Below are positions 8,019 to 15,978 of a stretch of 32,144 nucleotides of DNA, piece after piece (the first letter of the stretch is position 1; each line of letters starts with the position of its first letter). The notes under the pieces were generated by a model that was not told where the DNA came from, did no database searches, and was given only the letters and a program-made list of their open reading frames with translations. The position numbers and the translations under genes were made by a program. This DNA comes from an uncultured Clostridia bacterium (GTDB lineage: Bacteria; Bacillota; Clostridia; UBA1212). The stretch spans positions 1-32,144 of the forward strand of contig CAMZBI010000027.1 of assembly GCA_947304585.1 (NCBI GenBank), given 5' to 3'.

Positions 8019-8654
8019 ATGAATTATACGGATTTTTTGAAAGAGCAGGGCATAGTGCCCGTTATAACAATAAATGATTCAAACAAGGCCCCTTATGTTG
8101 CGGAAGCCCTTGCCGAGGGCGGCATAACCTGCGCGGAGATCACGTTCAGAACCGCTGCGGCGGCTGAGGCAATTAAACTCGTTTCGAAGACCCACAGTGA
8201 TTTTTTCCTCGCTGCAGGGACCGTTTTAACCGTGGAACAGGCGGCATTGGCGGCTGAAAGCGGTGCAAAACTTCTTGTGGCGCCGGGCTGCGATCCGGAA
8301 ATAGATGACTGGTGCGTAAAAAACAATATGCCCTATGTGCCGGGAGCCGCGACTCCCACCGAGATCGGAACACTTCTTTCAAGGGGTCATGAGCTTATTA
8401 AACTGTTTCCGGCGGAGGCCCTTGGCGGGATCAAATATCTCAAGGCTGTCAGTGCTCCGTTTAACATGATAAAATTCATGCCCACGGGAGGTGTCTCAAC
8501 AGGTAATTTAAAAGATTATCTGGCCCTCAAACAGGTCCTCTGCTGCGGAGGAAGCTGGATCGCTCCCGCGAAGCTCATTGACGAGGGCAATTTTGCGGAG
8601 ATCAGAAGGCTTTCTGCTGAGGCAAGAAGCATCGTTAAGGAGGTGCAAAGATGA
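8019..8654 (+). CDS. eda: 2-dehydro-3-deoxy-phosphogluconate (KDPG) aldolase
   Basis: Class I aldolase splitting KDPG into pyruvate and glyceraldehyde 3-phosphate (some members also use 4-hydroxy-2-oxoglutarate). The 211-residue protein has the family signatures: the N-terminal IVPVIT strand, CAEITFRT with the catalytic glutamate near residue 42, AAGTVLT, and the Schiff-base lysine in LIKLFPAEALGG near residue 128. The ATG at 8019 follows GGAGG. Its TGA overlaps the kdgK ATG (ATGA), so the two consecutive enzymes (kdgK makes KDPG, eda cleaves it) are translationally coupled. Probably in one unit with uxaC across the 134-base repeat gap, with no terminator of the T-tract type between them. Confidence 0.95.
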   Translation: MNYTDFLKEQGIVPVITINDSNKAPYVAEALAEGGITCAEITFRTAAAAEAIKLVSKTHSDFFLAAGTVLTVEQAALAAESGAKLLVAPGCDPEIDDWCVKNNMPYVPGAATPTEIGTLLSRGHELIKLFPAEALGGIKYLKAVSAPFNMIKFMPTGGVSTGNLKDYLALKQVLCCGGSWIAPAKLIDEGNFAEIRRLSAEARSIVKEVQR

Positions 8655-9670
8655 AAGTTGTTACTTTCGGTGAAATCATGCTCAGGCTCTCTCCTGAGGG
8701 TTATAACAGGCTGTTTCAAAGCGACAGGATGATCGCAACATTCGGAGGGGCCGAGGCAAACGTGGCCGTTTCCCTTGCTTCCTTTGGACTTGATTCCGGA
8801 TTTGTCACAAAGCTTCCTGAGGGTCCGACGGGCGACGGTGCGATAAGTGCTCTCCGGGCTTTTGGCGTCGATACCGGGTCGATTGTCAGGGGCGGGCAGC
8901 GCATTGGCGTTTACTACATGGAGAAGGGGGCTTCCCAGAGGCCGAGTTTGTGCATTTATGACAGGGCTCATTCCTCCATTGCGGAGTGTTCTCCGGAGGA
9001 CTTTGACTGGGAGGAGATCCTTGGCGATGCCTGCTGGTTCCACTTTACAGGGATCACGCCGGCCCTTTCAGAACAGGTGGAGAGGACCCTTGAAAACGCC
9101 CTTAAGACCGCCAAAGCCCTCGGGATCACGGTTTCCTGCGACATAAATTACCGTTCAAAACTGTGGCCAAGGGAAAGAGCCTCGGAGGTCATGACGCGGC
9201 TGATGGAGTACGTTGACGTCTGCATTGCCAATGAAGAAGACGCAGCCGACGTTTTCGGCATCAAAGCAAATGGTTCCGACGCGTCAAAAGGCATTGTGGA
9301 TTCCGAAAGCTACAAGGAAGTGGCGGTAGAACTCACAAAGAGGTTCTGCCTGAAATATACCGCCATAACGCTGAGAACGTCAAAGTCCGCCAATGACAAC
9401 GACTGGCAGGCCATTTTGTACGACGGCAACGCTTTTTACAGCTCGGCCAAGCATTCAATTCATATCGTTGACCGCGTTGGAGGGGGCGACTCCTTCGGCG
9501 CAGGCCTTATCTACGGTATACTTTCCGGGAAAGATCCGGAGGGAGCAGTCAGGTTTGCCGCAGCGGCTTCCTGCCTGAAGCAGACTATCGAGGGAGATTT
9601 TAACAGAGTTACCGTGCAGGAAGTAGAAAAATTGGTCAGCGGCGACGGCTCCGGAAGGATAAAACGCTGA
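8651..9670 (+). CDS. kdgK: 2-dehydro-3-deoxygluconokinase
   Basis: PfkB-family (ribokinase-fold) kinase phosphorylating 2-keto-3-deoxygluconate to KDPG with ATP. The 339-residue protein shows the N-terminal FGEIMLRLSPEG, the substrate-site FGGAEANVAVSLA, and the C-terminal anion hole and catalytic base in RVGGGDSFGAGLIYG near residue 277. A textbook AAGGAGGTG lies within the end of eda, and the start overlaps the eda stop. The position after eda and uxaC favours the KDG kinase assignment over fructokinase or ribokinase. It ends at a shared terminator facing the convergent aspS gene. Confidence 0.93.
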   Translation: MKVVTFGEIMLRLSPEGYNRLFQSDRMIATFGGAEANVAVSLASFGLDSGFVTKLPEGPTGDGAISALRAFGVDTGSIVRGGQRIGVYYMEKGASQRPSLCIYDRAHSSIAECSPEDFDWEEILGDACWFHFTGITPALSEQVERTLENALKTAKALGITVSCDINYRSKLWPRERASEVMTRLMEYVDVCIANEEDAADVFGIKANGSDASKGIVDSESYKEVAVELTKRFCLKYTAITLRTSKSANDNDWQAILYDGNAFYSSAKHSIHIVDRVGGGDSFGAGLIYGILSGKDPEGAVRFAAAASCLKQTIEGDFNRVTVQEVEKLVSGDGSGRIKR

Positions 9671-9695
9671 TCCGGAATCTTCGAACAATATACAT

Positions 9696-9735
9696 AAACG
9701 GGACCTCTGTTCACACCGGGGCCCCGTTTCTTATT
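9696..9735. terminator. Bidirectional terminator between kdgK and aspS
   Basis: AAACGGGACC (9696-9705) pairs with GGCCCCGTTT (9720-9729) with one mismatch and a 14-base loop. The A-rich left and T-rich right flanks let it serve both converging transcripts. Confidence 0.75.
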
Positions 9736-9751
9736 GAAATTATAGGTAAAA

Positions 9752-11545
9752 TCAGTCTTCTGTCTCGATCACGGCAATTCCCAGGTCTTTCAACACCTGT
9801 TCTCCGTCCGGGAGGGCGGGACAGCCGCTCATGAGTTCCGAAGCGTTCTGGACCTTCGGGAAGGCGATAACGTCTCTCAAACTGTCTGCGCCGCACATGA
9901 CCATGGTCAGCCTGTCAAGGCCCATGCCGGATCCGCCGTGAGGAGGTCCTCCGTATTTATATGCGTCCACCAGGAAACCGAACTTGCGGTCGATCTCCTC
10001 CTGGGTAAGACCGAGGGCGGCGAACATCTTCTCCTGAAGTTGCCAGTCGGTGATCCTTATAGATCCTGAAAGCAGCTCCGTTCCGTTGAGGACCATGTCG
10101 TAGCACTTCGCCCTGACTTTACCGGGATCGCTCTCAAGGTAGGGCAGACACTCTTCAAGAGGCATCGTGAAGGGGTGGTGCATGGCGTCCCAGTGATTCG
10201 TCTCCTCGTTCCACTCGAAGAAGGGGAATTCGGTGATCCACAGGAAATTGAACTTGTCCTTAGGAATGATGTCAAGCTTTCTGGCAACGATCTGTCTGAG
10301 TGCGCCCAGCGTAGGAAGCACCACGTTGTCCTTGTCGGCAACGATGAGCATTACGTCGCCTTTTTTCATTCCGCACTTTGATGTCAGTGACTCAAGTTCT
10401 CCTTCTTTCAGGAATTTTCCGAAGGAACAGCCGGGTGCGTCCTCGACCCAGCGGATGTAGGCAAGGCCTTTGGCGCCAATGCCTTTGGCGTGCTCGGTGA
10501 GCTTGTCGATCTCCTTGCGGGTCAGTTGCTCTGCTGAATTTTCGGCAATGATGCACCTGACGCTTCCACCGTTTTCCAAAGCCTGCTTAAACACCACGAA
10601 ATCGATATCTTTAACAAGCTGCGAAATGTCTGTAATTTTGAGACCGTATCTGGTGTCAGGCTTGTCGGTTCCGTAGCTGTTCATGGCCTCGGCATAGGTG
10701 AGCTTAGTCATTGGCGTCTCAACGTCAACGCCAAGAACCTCCTTGAAGACTCTCTTGATGAAGCCCTCGTTCATGGCCATTATGTCTTCCTGTGTAGCAA
10801 AGGACATCTCCAGGTCTATCTGAGTGAACTCGGGCTGTCTGTCGGCCCGGAGATCCTCGTCTCTGAAGCATCTGGCGATCTGGATATAGCGGTCAAAGCC
10901 TGCCACCATCAGCAGCTGCTTGTAGATCTGGGGGGACTGGGGCAGAGCGTAAAAGTGACCCTTGTGGATCCTTGAAGGGACAAGGTAATCCCTGGCTCCC
11001 TCGGGAGTGGGCTTTATCATCATCGGGGTCTCAATCTCGTAGAAACCGTTCTCGTAGTAATACTGCCTGGCGACTCTTGCGATGTCGTGGCGCATTTTAA
11101 TGTTCCGCTGAAGCTCCGGCCTGCGAAGGTCTATGTAGCGGTAGCGGAGAGAGGTCTCGTCCTTGACCTTTTTATTGTCGTTGACCTCGATGGGCGGTGT
11201 TTTTGCCTGGGACAGGATCTTTAGGGCAGACACATCGATCTCGAGAGCGCCGGTCTTCAGATTTGTGTTAACCGCGCCGCCTCTTTTAACAACGGTTCCG
11301 TGGGCGCAGACAACAAACTCGGCTCTGCAGGAGAGGGCTTTCTCAAACACGTCTGCCGGGGTCTTGTCGCCAAAGGCCAACTGAACGATGCCCGTTCTGT
11401 CCCTAAGGTCAATAAAGATCAGGGAACCAAGATCGCGTCTTCTCTGGACCCAGCCCATGACGCAGATCCGGCTGTCGATCATTTCCTCGGCAACTTCCCC
11501 GCAGTAACACGTCCGCCTGTCTTCGGAAGTTAAAAATTCTGACAT
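9752..11545 (-). CDS. aspS: Aspartyl-tRNA synthetase
   Basis: Class IIb synthetase charging tRNA-Asp. The 597-residue protein is full length for the bacterial type, with the N-terminal OB-fold (GWVQRRRDLGSLIFIDLRDRTG), class II motif 2 in RCFRDEDLRADRQPEFTQ near residue 215, an inserted GAD-type domain in the middle (about residues 290-420), and motif 3 in GMGLDRL near residue 552. The start is set by an AAGGAG site 10 bases upstream. It lies 42 bases after the phosphoribosyltransferase gene and is probably cotranscribed with it. Whether it is discriminating or nondiscriminating (Asp only, or Asp and Asn) cannot be told by eye. Confidence 0.97.
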   Translation of the reverse strand: MSEFLTSEDRRTCYCGEVAEEMIDSRICVMGWVQRRRDLGSLIFIDLRDRTGIVQLAFGDKTPADVFEKALSCRAEFVVCAHGTVVKRGGAVNTNLKTGALEIDVSALKILSQAKTPPIEVNDNKKVKDETSLRYRYIDLRRPELQRNIKMRHDIARVARQYYYENGFYEIETPMMIKPTPEGARDYLVPSRIHKGHFYALPQSPQIYKQLLMVAGFDRYIQIARCFRDEDLRADRQPEFTQIDLEMSFATQEDIMAMNEGFIKRVFKEVLGVDVETPMTKLTYAEAMNSYGTDKPDTRYGLKITDISQLVKDIDFVVFKQALENGGSVRCIIAENSAEQLTRKEIDKLTEHAKGIGAKGLAYIRWVEDAPGCSFGKFLKEGELESLTSKCGMKKGDVMLIVADKDNVVLPTLGALRQIVARKLDIIPKDKFNFLWITEFPFFEWNEETNHWDAMHHPFTMPLEECLPYLESDPGKVRAKCYDMVLNGTELLSGSIRITDWQLQEKMFAALGLTQEEIDRKFGFLVDAYKYGGPPHGGSGMGLDRLTMVMCGADSLRDVIAFPKVQNASELMSGCPALPDGEQVLKDLGIAVIETED

Positions 11546-11587
11546 TTTGATTTCTCCTTATTAAAGAGGTTTTTTGATAATTTACGT

Positions 11588-12148
11588 TCAAATGGGGTTG
11601 CCGTCTTTGTCAAACAGAGGCAGCTTCTCAAGGAAGATGATATCGTCTCTCTCTGCGGCTTTTCCCTCGGCAAGGATCGCCATTTTCGCAACGATAATAC
11701 CGCCGGCCTTTTCGACAAGGGCCTCAACGCCTCTGATAGACTCGCCAGTCGAGATAACGTCGTCAAGAACAATGATCCTCTTGCCCTTCATCAGCTCTGC
11801 GTCAGCCACGTCAAGGTAAAGTTCCTGCCACCTTGCAGTCGTTATGGACCTGACTTTTGCGCTGAAAACGCCCCTCATGTAAAGCTTGGGATCTTTCCTG
11901 GCGAGCAGGTACTTCCGGTTTCCGTCAATCCTCGACATCTCGTGGATCAGAGGTATCGATTTTGCCTCGGGTGCGATGATGTAATCGTACTCAGGCGCCT
12001 TTTCCAGAAGGGCTTTGGCGCAGGCCGTGGTCAGTTCAGGATCGCCGAAAATAACAAAAGCGCCAATCTTTAAATCTTCGTTCAGCGGGCAAAGAGGCAG
12101 ATCTCTTTCAACACCCGCAATGTTCATGTGATAATACTGTTGAGACAT
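11588..12148 (-). CDS. Phosphoribosyltransferase, adenine-PRT-like
   Basis: Type I phosphoribosyltransferase of 186 residues; the PRPP-binding loop IIVLDDVISTGES lies at about residues 122-135. The SIPLIHEMSR and RKDPKLYM segments resemble a Clostridia group usually labelled adenine phosphoribosyltransferase, which would make AMP from adenine and PRPP. The substrate is not proven, and xanthine or another base is possible. An in-frame start at 12208 would add 20 residues, but the ATG at 12148 has an ideal GGAGG 11 bases upstream and gives a normal N terminus, so I use it. Upstream lies a TATAAA hexamer near 12170 that could be a -10, without a convincing -35. It is the first gene of a two-gene unit with aspS. 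Confidence 0.8.
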   Translation of the reverse strand: MSQQYYHMNIAGVERDLPLCPLNEDLKIGAFVIFGDPELTTACAKALLEKAPEYDYIIAPEAKSIPLIHEMSRIDGNRKYLLARKDPKLYMRGVFSAKVRSITTARWQELYLDVADAELMKGKRIIVLDDVISTGESIRGVEALVEKAGGIIVAKMAILAEGKAAERDDIIFLEKLPLFDKDGNPI

Positions 12149-12258
12149 AAAACACACCCTCCGGCAAGATTTTATATGCGCAAAAACGCCAATTTTTAGC
12201 AGCCGCAAAACGGCTTCAATCGAGTGTTGATTTTATTACCAAACAGGGGCGGTGTCAA

Positions 12259-12655
12259 GTGCGCATGTGCGCAAATGGGTGTGCTTCGCACAAGTGGGTG
12301 TAGCTTCGCTGCAAGTGGGTGCGGCTGCGCCGCAAGTGTGCGCACTGTGCGCAAATGGGTGCGCTGCGCGCAAGTGGGTGCAGCTTCGCTGCAAGTGGGT
12401 GTGGCTGCGCCGCAAGTGTGCGCACTGTGCGCAAATGGGCGTGCTTCGCACAAGTGGGTGCGGCTGCGCCGCAGGGGGAGTGAACAGTAAGTGAATAGTG
12501 AGCAGTTGCGGTGCGGCGCTGTTTTGCTGAAGGCGCCGCGATTGCTGCTTTCTGAGACGCAAGCGTCGCCCCACTTGCGGAGCCAAGCTCCGCCCTCACT
12601 TGCAGTGCCTCGCACTGCACATACTTGCGCCGAAGGCGTACCTTAACTATTCACT
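12259..12655. repeat. Large composite hairpin/heptamer repeat array
   Basis: Occupies most of the 596-base gene-free stretch 12149-12744. The left arm (12260-12473) holds eleven consecutive short inverted repeats of 13-15 bases (for example TGTGCTTCGCACA, TGCGGCTGCGCCGCA, TGCGCACTGTGCGCA), separated by AGTGGG, AATGGG or AGTG. Units 5 and 9 are identical; others differ in both stem halves while remaining paired. The middle (about 12479-12512) carries AGTGANN-type heptamers. The right arm (12556-12640) has four more hairpins with linkers in reverse complement (CCCACT, CCTCACT, CATACT), followed by inverted heptamers at 12641-12655. The whole block is thus roughly mirror-arranged. Open frames through it are low-complexity and not credible genes. 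Confidence 0.88.
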
Positions 12656-12710
12656 GCATAAACACGCGCAAGTGGGCAATCCTTGCTTGCGCACTTACGC
12701 ATGTTTATGC
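12656..12710. repeat. Long inverted repeat upstream of the hydrolase
   Basis: Arms 12656-12674 and 12692-12710 match at 17 of 19 positions (GCATAAACANGCGNAAGTG), with a 17-base loop. The inner part contains the CAAGTGGG linker of the adjacent array, so it may be the array boundary. It ends 34 bases before the hydrolase start codon. TTGCGC (12687-12692) and TATCAT (12711-12716), 18 bases apart, form a possible weak promoter that overlaps the right arm. Confidence 0.6.
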
Positions 12711-12744
12711 TATCATTTTCTTATCTGAAAAGCCGGAGGCGTTT

Positions 12745-13734
12745 ATGAAAACCACCTATGAATTTGTTAAAGAGAAAATGCAGACCGTTCAGCCGAAATG
12801 TTCCTTTGACGGTAAAGATTATGATGCCTGGAAGGCCGGGGCAAGGAAAAAGCTCCGTGAGCTTCTTGGACTCGACAAATTTGAAAAAACAGATCCCCGC
12901 ACGTCCGTCGAATACCGCAGAGAGATCGAAGGCGCTGAGGAGATCAGATTCACTTTTGAGAGCGAGGAGGGCTACAGGGTCCCCTGCCATCTGCTGATCC
13001 CGAAAAACGTTCAGAACCCGCCGCTCATTATTTGTCTTCAGGGCCACTCGCCGGGAATGCACATATCCCTTAACAGGCCGAAGAACGACAATGAGAAGAA
13101 TTTCATTCGTTTACATGACGGTGATTATGCAATAAGAGCGGTGAAAGAGGGGTTTGCGGCACTGACACTTGAGCAGAGAAATTTCGGTGAGATGGGAGGC
13201 ACTTACTGCATGCCTTCGTCGATGACAGATCTGCTTATGGGAAGAACTACAATTGGCGGCAGGGTCTGGGATATTTCGAGGGCCATCGACGTCGTGACAA
13301 CGGAGTTTAAGGATCTTGTGGATGTATCATGCATTTCCCTTTTCGGACATTCCGGGGGAGGGACTGCTTCTGCTTATACGGCTGCCCTTGAGGACAGGCT
13401 TTCGCTGGTGGTCTCATCAGGAGCTATGGCGTCGTTCAAGGATTCCATTGGCGCAATTGAACACTGCCCCTGCAACTATGTGCCGGGTATTGCCAATGTA
13501 TTTGACATGGGTGACCTTGCGGCCATGGCCTGCCCGAAATATTTTATTCAGGTTTCGGGAAGAGATGACGATATTTTTCCTCTTTTTGCGGCAGAAAGGG
13601 TATTTAAAGCGGGACACGCAGCCTATGAGGTCAACGGTGTCCCGGATAAAATGAAGCTTATTATTGGAGAGGGCGAACACAGGTTTTTTGCCGATCCCAC
13701 CTGGAAACAGATACACGAATTCCTTAAGAGGTGA
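12745..13734 (+). CDS. Alpha/beta hydrolase (acetylxylan-esterase-like)
   Basis: Serine hydrolase of 329 residues. The nucleophile elbow is LFGHSGGG near residue 200, the likely acid is in GRDDDIFP near residue 274, and the catalytic histidine is in GEGEHRF near residue 311. The GHSPGMH and LEQRNFGEMGG segments fit the large dienelactone-hydrolase/acetyl-esterase-like families. No signal peptide is seen, so it is probably cytoplasmic, acting on imported esters; deacetylation of sugars is an inference from context. The frame is open from 12625, but that part lies in the repeat array; the ATG at 12745 with GGAGG seven bases upstream is the start. It converges on the next gene with only six bases between stops. 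Confidence 0.8.
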   Translation: MKTTYEFVKEKMQTVQPKCSFDGKDYDAWKAGARKKLRELLGLDKFEKTDPRTSVEYRREIEGAEEIRFTFESEEGYRVPCHLLIPKNVQNPPLIICLQGHSPGMHISLNRPKNDNEKNFIRLHDGDYAIRAVKEGFAALTLEQRNFGEMGGTYCMPSSMTDLLMGRTTIGGRVWDISRAIDVVTTEFKDLVDVSCISLFGHSGGGTASAYTAALEDRLSLVVSSGAMASFKDSIGAIEHCPCNYVPGIANVFDMGDLAAMACPKYFIQVSGRDDDIFPLFAAERVFKAGHAAYEVNGVPDKMKLIIGEGEHRFFADPTWKQIHEFLKR

Positions 13735-13740
13735 TCGCGA

Positions 13741-14595
13741 TCAGGAAGTAAATTCTCGAACGAACAGCTTGCCAAGCTTGATGACACAGTCGGAGTCGTA
13801 GTGGTAAATGTCCACTTCTCCGGCTGGTTCGTTTTTAGTGGTGAGTCCTTCGGCAATGGTGTCGATGTAGCGGCAGTCGCTGCGGCTTTCGGCATAGGTC
13901 TTTTTAATCTCGTTCAACTCTTTGTAAAGAGGCCAGATCTCGCTGATTCCGGCGTCCACGTAGATGCAGTTGTCGAATAGGCCTTTGAAGGTATTGGCAA
14001 GGTCGCCTATCATGCAGTCATAGAGCCTTGCGTACTGCGCGGTGGTCTCAGGGAGGCAGGCGTCGTTTTCACCCTGCATCCAGCAGAAGGCTTTGACTTC
14101 GGGCTCGTAACCGATCGAGGACAGATACGAGACACTCTCCGAGAGGATCTTCACCAGCTCGTTGTAGGCCCAGCCCGGTCTTATCGGGTCGCCGGTGCCG
14201 TACTCCTCAACAATGTTTTTCTTCTGAGATGCGTAGGCTTCCGGGTCGTATTTGGGGTCGCCGGAGGGCGAAAGAAAATCGGTGTGGAGGGACATGCCGC
14301 CGTAGGCGCATTTTACGATAAAATACTCTCTTTCGGGATACATTTCGCTGAGGGCCTCGGCGATGCCAAGCTCAGGGCCAACGGTAGCCTTTGTCGCTTC
14401 CGTGCAGCCCACAGTAGTCTTTACGAAGCCGTTGCTTTTCTTGTCGTGGGAATAATAGTTGATCAGTATTTTGTCGAAGCCGTCGTTCCACTTTTTGATG
14501 AGTTTTTCGTCAAAATGCAGGGGAAGGCATTCGATACGGCCCACGCCAACAGCGTTTGACTGGCCCGAAAGTATTATTATCTCAGCTTTTTTCAT
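13741..14595 (-). CDS. Sialate O-acetylesterase-like SGNH hydrolase
   Basis: The 284-residue protein starts MKKAEIIILSGQSNAVGVG, with the catalytic serine in GQSN near residue 13. It has the GPELGIAEAL block, WMQGENDA near residue 170, and a C-terminal DIYHYDSD with a candidate Asp-His pair. This is the pattern of the carbohydrate-acetylesterase/SASA domain family, which removes O-acetyl groups from sialic acids or xylan. There is no signal peptide, so it probably acts inside the cell. An in-frame start at 14685 is rejected in favour of the ATG at 14595, which has AAGGAG directly upstream. It follows the unrecognised gene at 14661-15710 by 65 bases, probably in one transcript. Confidence 0.82.
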   Translation of the reverse strand: MKKAEIIILSGQSNAVGVGRIECLPLHFDEKLIKKWNDGFDKILINYYSHDKKSNGFVKTTVGCTEATKATVGPELGIAEALSEMYPEREYFIVKCAYGGMSLHTDFLSPSGDPKYDPEAYASQKKNIVEEYGTGDPIRPGWAYNELVKILSESVSYLSSIGYEPEVKAFCWMQGENDACLPETTAQYARLYDCMIGDLANTFKGLFDNCIYVDAGISEIWPLYKELNEIKKTYAESRSDCRYIDTIAEGLTTKNEPAGEVDIYHYDSDCVIKLGKLFVREFTS

Positions 14596-14660
14596 CGCTT
14601 TCTCCTTTTTGCCAAAGCGGTTGTGTTCAGCAAAATGCGGGCGTGATACCGCAAATGTAC

Positions 14661-15710
14661 TCAGACCTTCGTCATATCGTAGCACATTTTGTATTTTGTG
14701 ACGCCGTTTTGGCTGTACACGGTTGCGAAGGTATTGGCGTTTTCAAAGAGAGGGGATCCGTAATGGAGCGCTTTGAGTATGCCCCGCTCGTCAGTCATCA
14801 TCATAAAGATCTTTCCCGGCTCCTGGAGAAGGGTGCGTATCACGAAATTCCTTTCGAGGCTTAACACGGTATTTTCTACCTGGCGGGCTTTGGAAGGGTC
14901 GAATTCAAGCATGGCGAGGGCAATGCCGTGCTTTTTGCAGCGCTCCTTGATGTAGGGCAGATTTTCTTCCCGGAGCAGGTCTTCGACGACACTGTTGTCG
15001 ACTTTGAATTCGTTGTCGTATACAAGTCTGAAATTTGTGTTCCTGAACATTTTTTCCAGACAGTTTTCAAGATGGTCTGTGAGTATGCCGGTGAAAAAAT
15101 CGGGTTCAAAAGTGACGTTAAGCCTTGACGGGTCCGAAGGATCTTTTTCGCCCTTGTATTCCAGGCCCAAACCGATCTTCATGGAGTTTAAAAGAATGTC
15201 TGCAGGGATGTTTGTAGGATCCTGCCTGTTCCAGGAATTAAAGAGGCCGACCATATTGTAGAAGAACACCTCCGGCGGATCTTTTTCCTCCTGGCGGTAG
15301 AAGCAGACCGAGTTCAGCGAAACCTCCTCGTAATGGCCTTTCAAACTGCTGTCTCTTTTCGTCAAAGGGGTGTATCTTGCGCAGCCGGGGCATACCTTGG
15401 CAATGACTTCCCGGAGCCTTGAGTTGTACTCAGACTGGCTTAAAAGCTCTACTTTTACGGGGTATACGTCGGCGGAATCCTCGATGGTAACTTCCACTTC
15501 GTGAAGTTTGTAGTCCTTGTAAAAGTAGGGGGCAATGCAGATTCCCTTCTGGGTGAAGAGAGAGTGGATGCCGTTGTCTTCAAAAAGTACTTTGAGCTTA
15601 AACCTGGCAGGGAAAAACGTGCTGTCAACAAAATCCTCTACCGAGTCGAATTTGTCCGGCAGAAGAAAATATCCTTCATGATAATAAAAAGCTTCTTTAA
15701 ACTCGCCCAT
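14661..15710 (-). CDS. Conserved-looking protein of unknown function
   Basis: A 349-residue protein I do not recognise. It has no signal peptide or membrane segment and looks cytoplasmic. It is rich in charged and aromatic residues, with a single CPGC motif near residue 110, a run FFYNMVGLFNSWNRQ in the middle, and a C-terminal half with alternating strands and helices. No Walker, HTH or nuclease motif is visible. The ATG at 15710 has a perfect GGAGG eight bases upstream, and the base composition resembles its neighbours, so it is very likely real. The terminator of tRNA-Pro lies 41 bases upstream, so it probably has its own promoter in that short gap. The sialate-esterase-like gene follows. 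Confidence 0.75.
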   Translation of the reverse strand: MGEFKEAFYYHEGYFLLPDKFDSVEDFVDSTFFPARFKLKVLFEDNGIHSLFTQKGICIAPYFYKDYKLHEVEVTIEDSADVYPVKVELLSQSEYNSRLREVIAKVCPGCARYTPLTKRDSSLKGHYEEVSLNSVCFYRQEEKDPPEVFFYNMVGLFNSWNRQDPTNIPADILLNSMKIGLGLEYKGEKDPSDPSRLNVTFEPDFFTGILTDHLENCLEKMFRNTNFRLVYDNEFKVDNSVVEDLLREENLPYIKERCKKHGIALAMLEFDPSKARQVENTVLSLERNFVIRTLLQEPGKIFMMMTDERGILKALHYGSPLFENANTFATVYSQNGVTKYKMCYDMTKV

Positions 15711-15750
15711 TTGTACCTCCCGTGAACAGAGTTGTTAAATTTGTAATCGT

Positions 15751-15786
15751 TAAAAAACAAAAGCCGACGGATGGTCGCCGGCTTTT
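15751..15786 (-). terminator. Terminator of tRNA-Pro
   Basis: On the minus strand the stem AAAAGCCGGCG / CGTCGGCTTTT (one mismatch, six-base loop) is followed by TTTTGTTTTTT. It lies 36 bases past the tRNA 3' end and isolates the tRNA from the gene at 14661-15710. Confidence 0.8.
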
Positions 15787-15822
15787 CTCATAAGGGGTCA
15801 TAATTAAAACCTTACGCACCCG

Positions 15823-15899
15823 TGGTCGAGATGACAAGATTTGAACTTGCGACTTCTGCGTCCCGAACGCAGCGCTCTACCAAACTGAGCCACATCTCG
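15823..15899 (-). tRNA. tRNA-Pro (anticodon CGG)
   Basis: The minus strand folds as a complete 77-base tRNA: acceptor stem CGAGATG / CATCTCG with encoded ACCA end, D arm GCTC...GAGC, anticodon stem CTGCG / CGCAG around the loop TTCGGGA (anticodon CGG at 15863-15865, reading CCG), variable loop AAGTC, and T arm GCAAG-TTCAAAT-CTTGT. The C1-G72 pair and A73 are usual for proline. A separate tRNA-Pro with UGG must exist elsewhere to read the other codons. It is flanked by its own promoter and terminator and stands alone. Confidence 0.96.
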
Positions 15900-15916
15900 G
15901 TCAGTCAACGGAGAGC

Positions 15917-15945
15917 ATGATATCATCATTGATATTTATTGTCAA
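15917..15945 (-). promoter_or_regulatory. Promoter of tRNA-Pro
   Basis: On the minus strand a perfect TTGACA (15945-15940), 17 bases, then TATCAT (15922-15917). The expected start of transcription is about 10 bases before the tRNA 5' end, as usual for stable RNA genes. Confidence 0.82.
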
Positions 15946-15978
15946 TGCTTTTTCACGGCTCCCGCGACCTGTTTTGGA

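Noticed and set aside
12259..12480. CRISPR array
   Set aside because: The periodic elements are self-complementary hairpins of 13-15 bases with 4-6 base linkers. There are no unique 30-base spacers and no cas genes.
12196..12615. Several long overlapping open frames on both strands
   Set aside because: They are translations of the hairpin repeats (low-complexity Cys/Ala/His-rich strings in all frames) without ribosome binding sites.
12656..12710. Rho-independent terminator
   Set aside because: The long stem is not followed by a T-tract on either strand and sits directly upstream of a start codon.
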